Source: CAYZBM01 sp964476705 (GTDB lineage Bacteria; Pseudomonadota; Alphaproteobacteria; Rickettsiales; UBA6187). Taken from it: DNA of 16,916 bases. The stretch spans positions 1 to 16,916 of the forward strand of contig CAYZBM010000045.1 of assembly GCA_964476705.1 (NCBI GenBank), read 5' to 3'. Below, in pieces: positions 16,013 to 16,916 of this stretch (positions are counted from its first letter, which is position 1; each line of letters starts with the position of its first letter). The notes under the pieces are model-generated. The model saw only the letters and a program-made list of their open reading frames with translations. It searched no databases and was not told where the DNA came from. The translations under genes were made by a program, and so were the position numbers.

Positions 16013-16028
16013 ATTAAAAAGGAAAATC

Positions 16029-16055
16029 ATGAGAAAATCAGCTATTTACTATTAA
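16029..16055 (+). other. Eight-codon open frame with a good ribosome-binding site
   Basis: AAGGA lies five bases before ATG AGA, followed by seven more sense codons (MRKSAIYY) and TAA. It lies just outside repeat copy D, in the gap upstream of the toxin-antitoxin promoter. It could be a leader peptide, the stump of a lost gene, or chance. Confidence 0.2.
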
Positions 16056-16102
16056 TCTACAATAATCTCAATTGTTGATATGAACTTAACTAGTTTGTAA
16101 TC

Positions 16103-16131
16103 TTGACAAGGTGATGCATAAGTGATACCAT
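16103..16131 (+). promoter_or_regulatory. Promoter of the toxin-antitoxin operon
   Basis: TTGACA (16103-16108, consensus -35), a 17-base spacer and TACCAT (16126-16131) form a good sigma-70 promoter 29 bp before the antitoxin ATG. Confidence 0.7.
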
Positions 16132-16145
16132 GTATGAACATGTAT
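16129..16145 (+). promoter_or_regulatory. Candidate antitoxin operator
   Basis: CATGTAT occurs at 16129-16135 and 16139-16145, that is, twice at a 10-bp spacing (one helical turn), overlapping the -10 box. This is the arrangement expected for ribbon-helix-helix autorepression. Binding is inferred. Confidence 0.5.
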
Positions 16146-16159
16146 AGAGGGTGCATATT

Positions 16160-16381
16160 ATGGTTACTAAAAATCCAAGAATTAATGTTACTTTTGAAGA
16201 GGTTACGTCTAAGATGCTTTTTAAATTAGCCAGTCAAGAAAAAAGGTCTGTTTCAAGTTTAGTTCGGGAACTTGCCTTGGAAGCACTTGGCCTTAGAGAA
16301 GATCTTTATTTAGCAAAAATTGCTGAAAGCTCAGATAAAGAAGATGCGAAAACCTATAATCATGATGATGTATGGAAGTAA
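16160..16381 (+). CDS. Ribbon-helix-helix antitoxin
   Basis: Antitoxin and probable repressor of its own operon. The 73-residue protein from ATG 16160 starts with the beta strand PRINVTFEE, followed by two helices (SKMLFKLASQEKRSVSSLVR and ELALEALGL), the MetJ/Arc/CopG pattern. The acidic tail (IAESSDKEDAKTYNHDDVWK) should wrap the toxin. AGAGGG lies eight bases before ATG 16160, so I prefer it over GTG 16151 in the same frame. The stop overlaps the toxin start by 10 bases, a sign of translational coupling. Confidence 0.85.
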   Translation: MVTKNPRINVTFEEVTSKMLFKLASQEKRSVSSLVRELALEALGLREDLYLAKIAESSDKEDAKTYNHDDVWK

Positions 16382-16647
16382 AATATAAGGTAATATATTT
16401 AGAAGAAGTAGTTCTTAAAGATATCCCCAAATTATCTTCTAGTTCTCAAAAAATTATTAAGCTAGCTATAGAAAAACGTTTAATGACCGATCCAATTAGT
16501 TTTGGTAAGCCTTTGCAATATAGCCTTAAAGGTCATAGAAGATTAAGGGTAGGTGATTACCGTATTGTTTATCGTATTGATGCTAAAATTAATACAGTAA
16601 TTATAATTGCTATAAAACATCGCAAAGATATTTATAAAGGTTTTTAA
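16372..16647 (+). CDS. RelE/ParE-superfamily toxin
   Basis: Probable ribosome-dependent mRNA endonuclease of the RelE type. The 91-residue protein matches the family length and has the patterns DIPKLSSSSQKIIKLAIEKRL (helices; here given in part: SSSQKIIKLAIEKRL), FGKPLQYSLKGHRRLRVGDYRIVYRI (in part: LKGHRRLRVGDYRIVYRI) and the C-terminal IIAIKHRKDIYKGF. The basic/aromatic residues of the GDYRIVYRI strand and the KHRKDIY end are those usual in RelE toxins. It starts inside the last codons of the antitoxin gene. The RelE versus ParE (gyrase) target cannot be decided from sequence alone; the ends favour RelE. Confidence 0.88.
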   Translation: MEVKYKVIYLEEVVLKDIPKLSSSSQKIIKLAIEKRLMTDPISFGKPLQYSLKGHRRLRVGDYRIVYRIDAKINTVIIIAIKHRKDIYKGF

Positions 16648-16787
16648 AGTCAAAAATTTAAGTTAAAAGAGCATTCTTAAATTAGATTTAGTACATATTA
16701 TATTAAGATCTTTGCAAATTGATCTTTAAGAAATGTAAAAAATAATACTCTTAAAAGATCATCATCTAGTTTTAGAATTTCGGGGCT
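16648..16787. other. AT-rich non-coding stretch with GATC-containing inverted repeats
   Basis: No gene is visible. AAGATC and GATCTT near 16705-16725 form a short stem. GATCTTTAAG can pair with CTTAAAAGATC about 30 bases further on, with one bulge. Without a T-tract I do not call a terminator. Confidence 0.4.
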
Positions 16788-16916
16788 AGGGTATGTTCAA
16801 ATAACTGTGTCAAATAGTTAATCATATAACGTATAATTGTTTCATTTCGCTACGCTTCATTACACAATTATACGTTATATGATTAACTATTTGACACAGT
16901 TATTTGAACATACCCT
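16788..16916. repeat. Perfect 53-bp inverted repeat at the window end
   Basis: The arm 16788-16840 (starting AGGGTATGTTCAAATAACTG) is the exact reverse complement of 16864-16916, separated by 23 bases. The last base of the window pairs with 16788, so the arm may extend further. The AACTGTGTCAAATAGTT stretch is reminiscent of transposon terminal repeats, perhaps of the IS256 type, but no transposase is present here. Confidence 0.9.

Overview
The window is AT-rich and looks like a fragment of an alphaproteobacterial chromosome, most likely from the order Rickettsiales or a close relative. The evidence is the low GC, the hisS-prfA-prmC-DUF4167 run typical of Alphaproteobacteria, a PolB-like 3'-5' exonuclease, an OmpW-like porin, and intergenic DNA filled with short palindromic repeats. 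PrmC is a stand-alone protein of about 288 residues, whereas Rickettsia proper usually carries a longer HemK/TrmB fusion, so a relative of Rickettsia is a better guess than Rickettsia itself. The assignment rests on family resemblance only.

Left part (1-8926, all minus strand), in transcription order: a BepA-like M48 metalloprotease with TPRs, a DsbA-family thiol oxidoreductase, a two-partner-secretion outer-membrane transporter (TpsB), and a very large secreted exoprotein (TpsA) that runs off the left edge. The open frame 1-4679 has no stop in 1559 codons and starts with a signal peptide and a filamentous-haemagglutinin secretion domain. It continues with a LamG-like insert and a stalk of MBG/YDG-type repeats. 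The four genes look like an envelope and adhesion module: protease/chaperone, disulfide former, transporter, adhesin.

Centre (8993-13722, plus strand): PolB-like exonuclease, hisS, prfA, prmC and a DUF4167 protein, that is, translation housekeeping. A tRNA-Ser(GCT) follows at 13816-13905, and after it a short GC-rich, strongly folded block.

Right part (14140-16916): a thioredoxin-fold lipoprotein resembling ATP10 (minus), an OmpW-like porin with a strong terminator, a ribbon-helix-helix/RelE toxin-antitoxin pair with its own promoter and operator, and a perfect 53-bp inverted repeat reaching the last base of the window.

The main unexpected structure is a dispersed family of MITE-like elements of about 155-200 bp. 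Four copies (9801-9958, 14140-14336, 14901-15077, 15859-16012) and one end fragment (12376-12405) share short TATAGTA/TACTATA ends and a conserved core. They abut stop codons, may supply promoters to hisS and the lipoprotein gene, extend the apparent prmC frame, and bracket the lipoprotein gene in inverted orientation.
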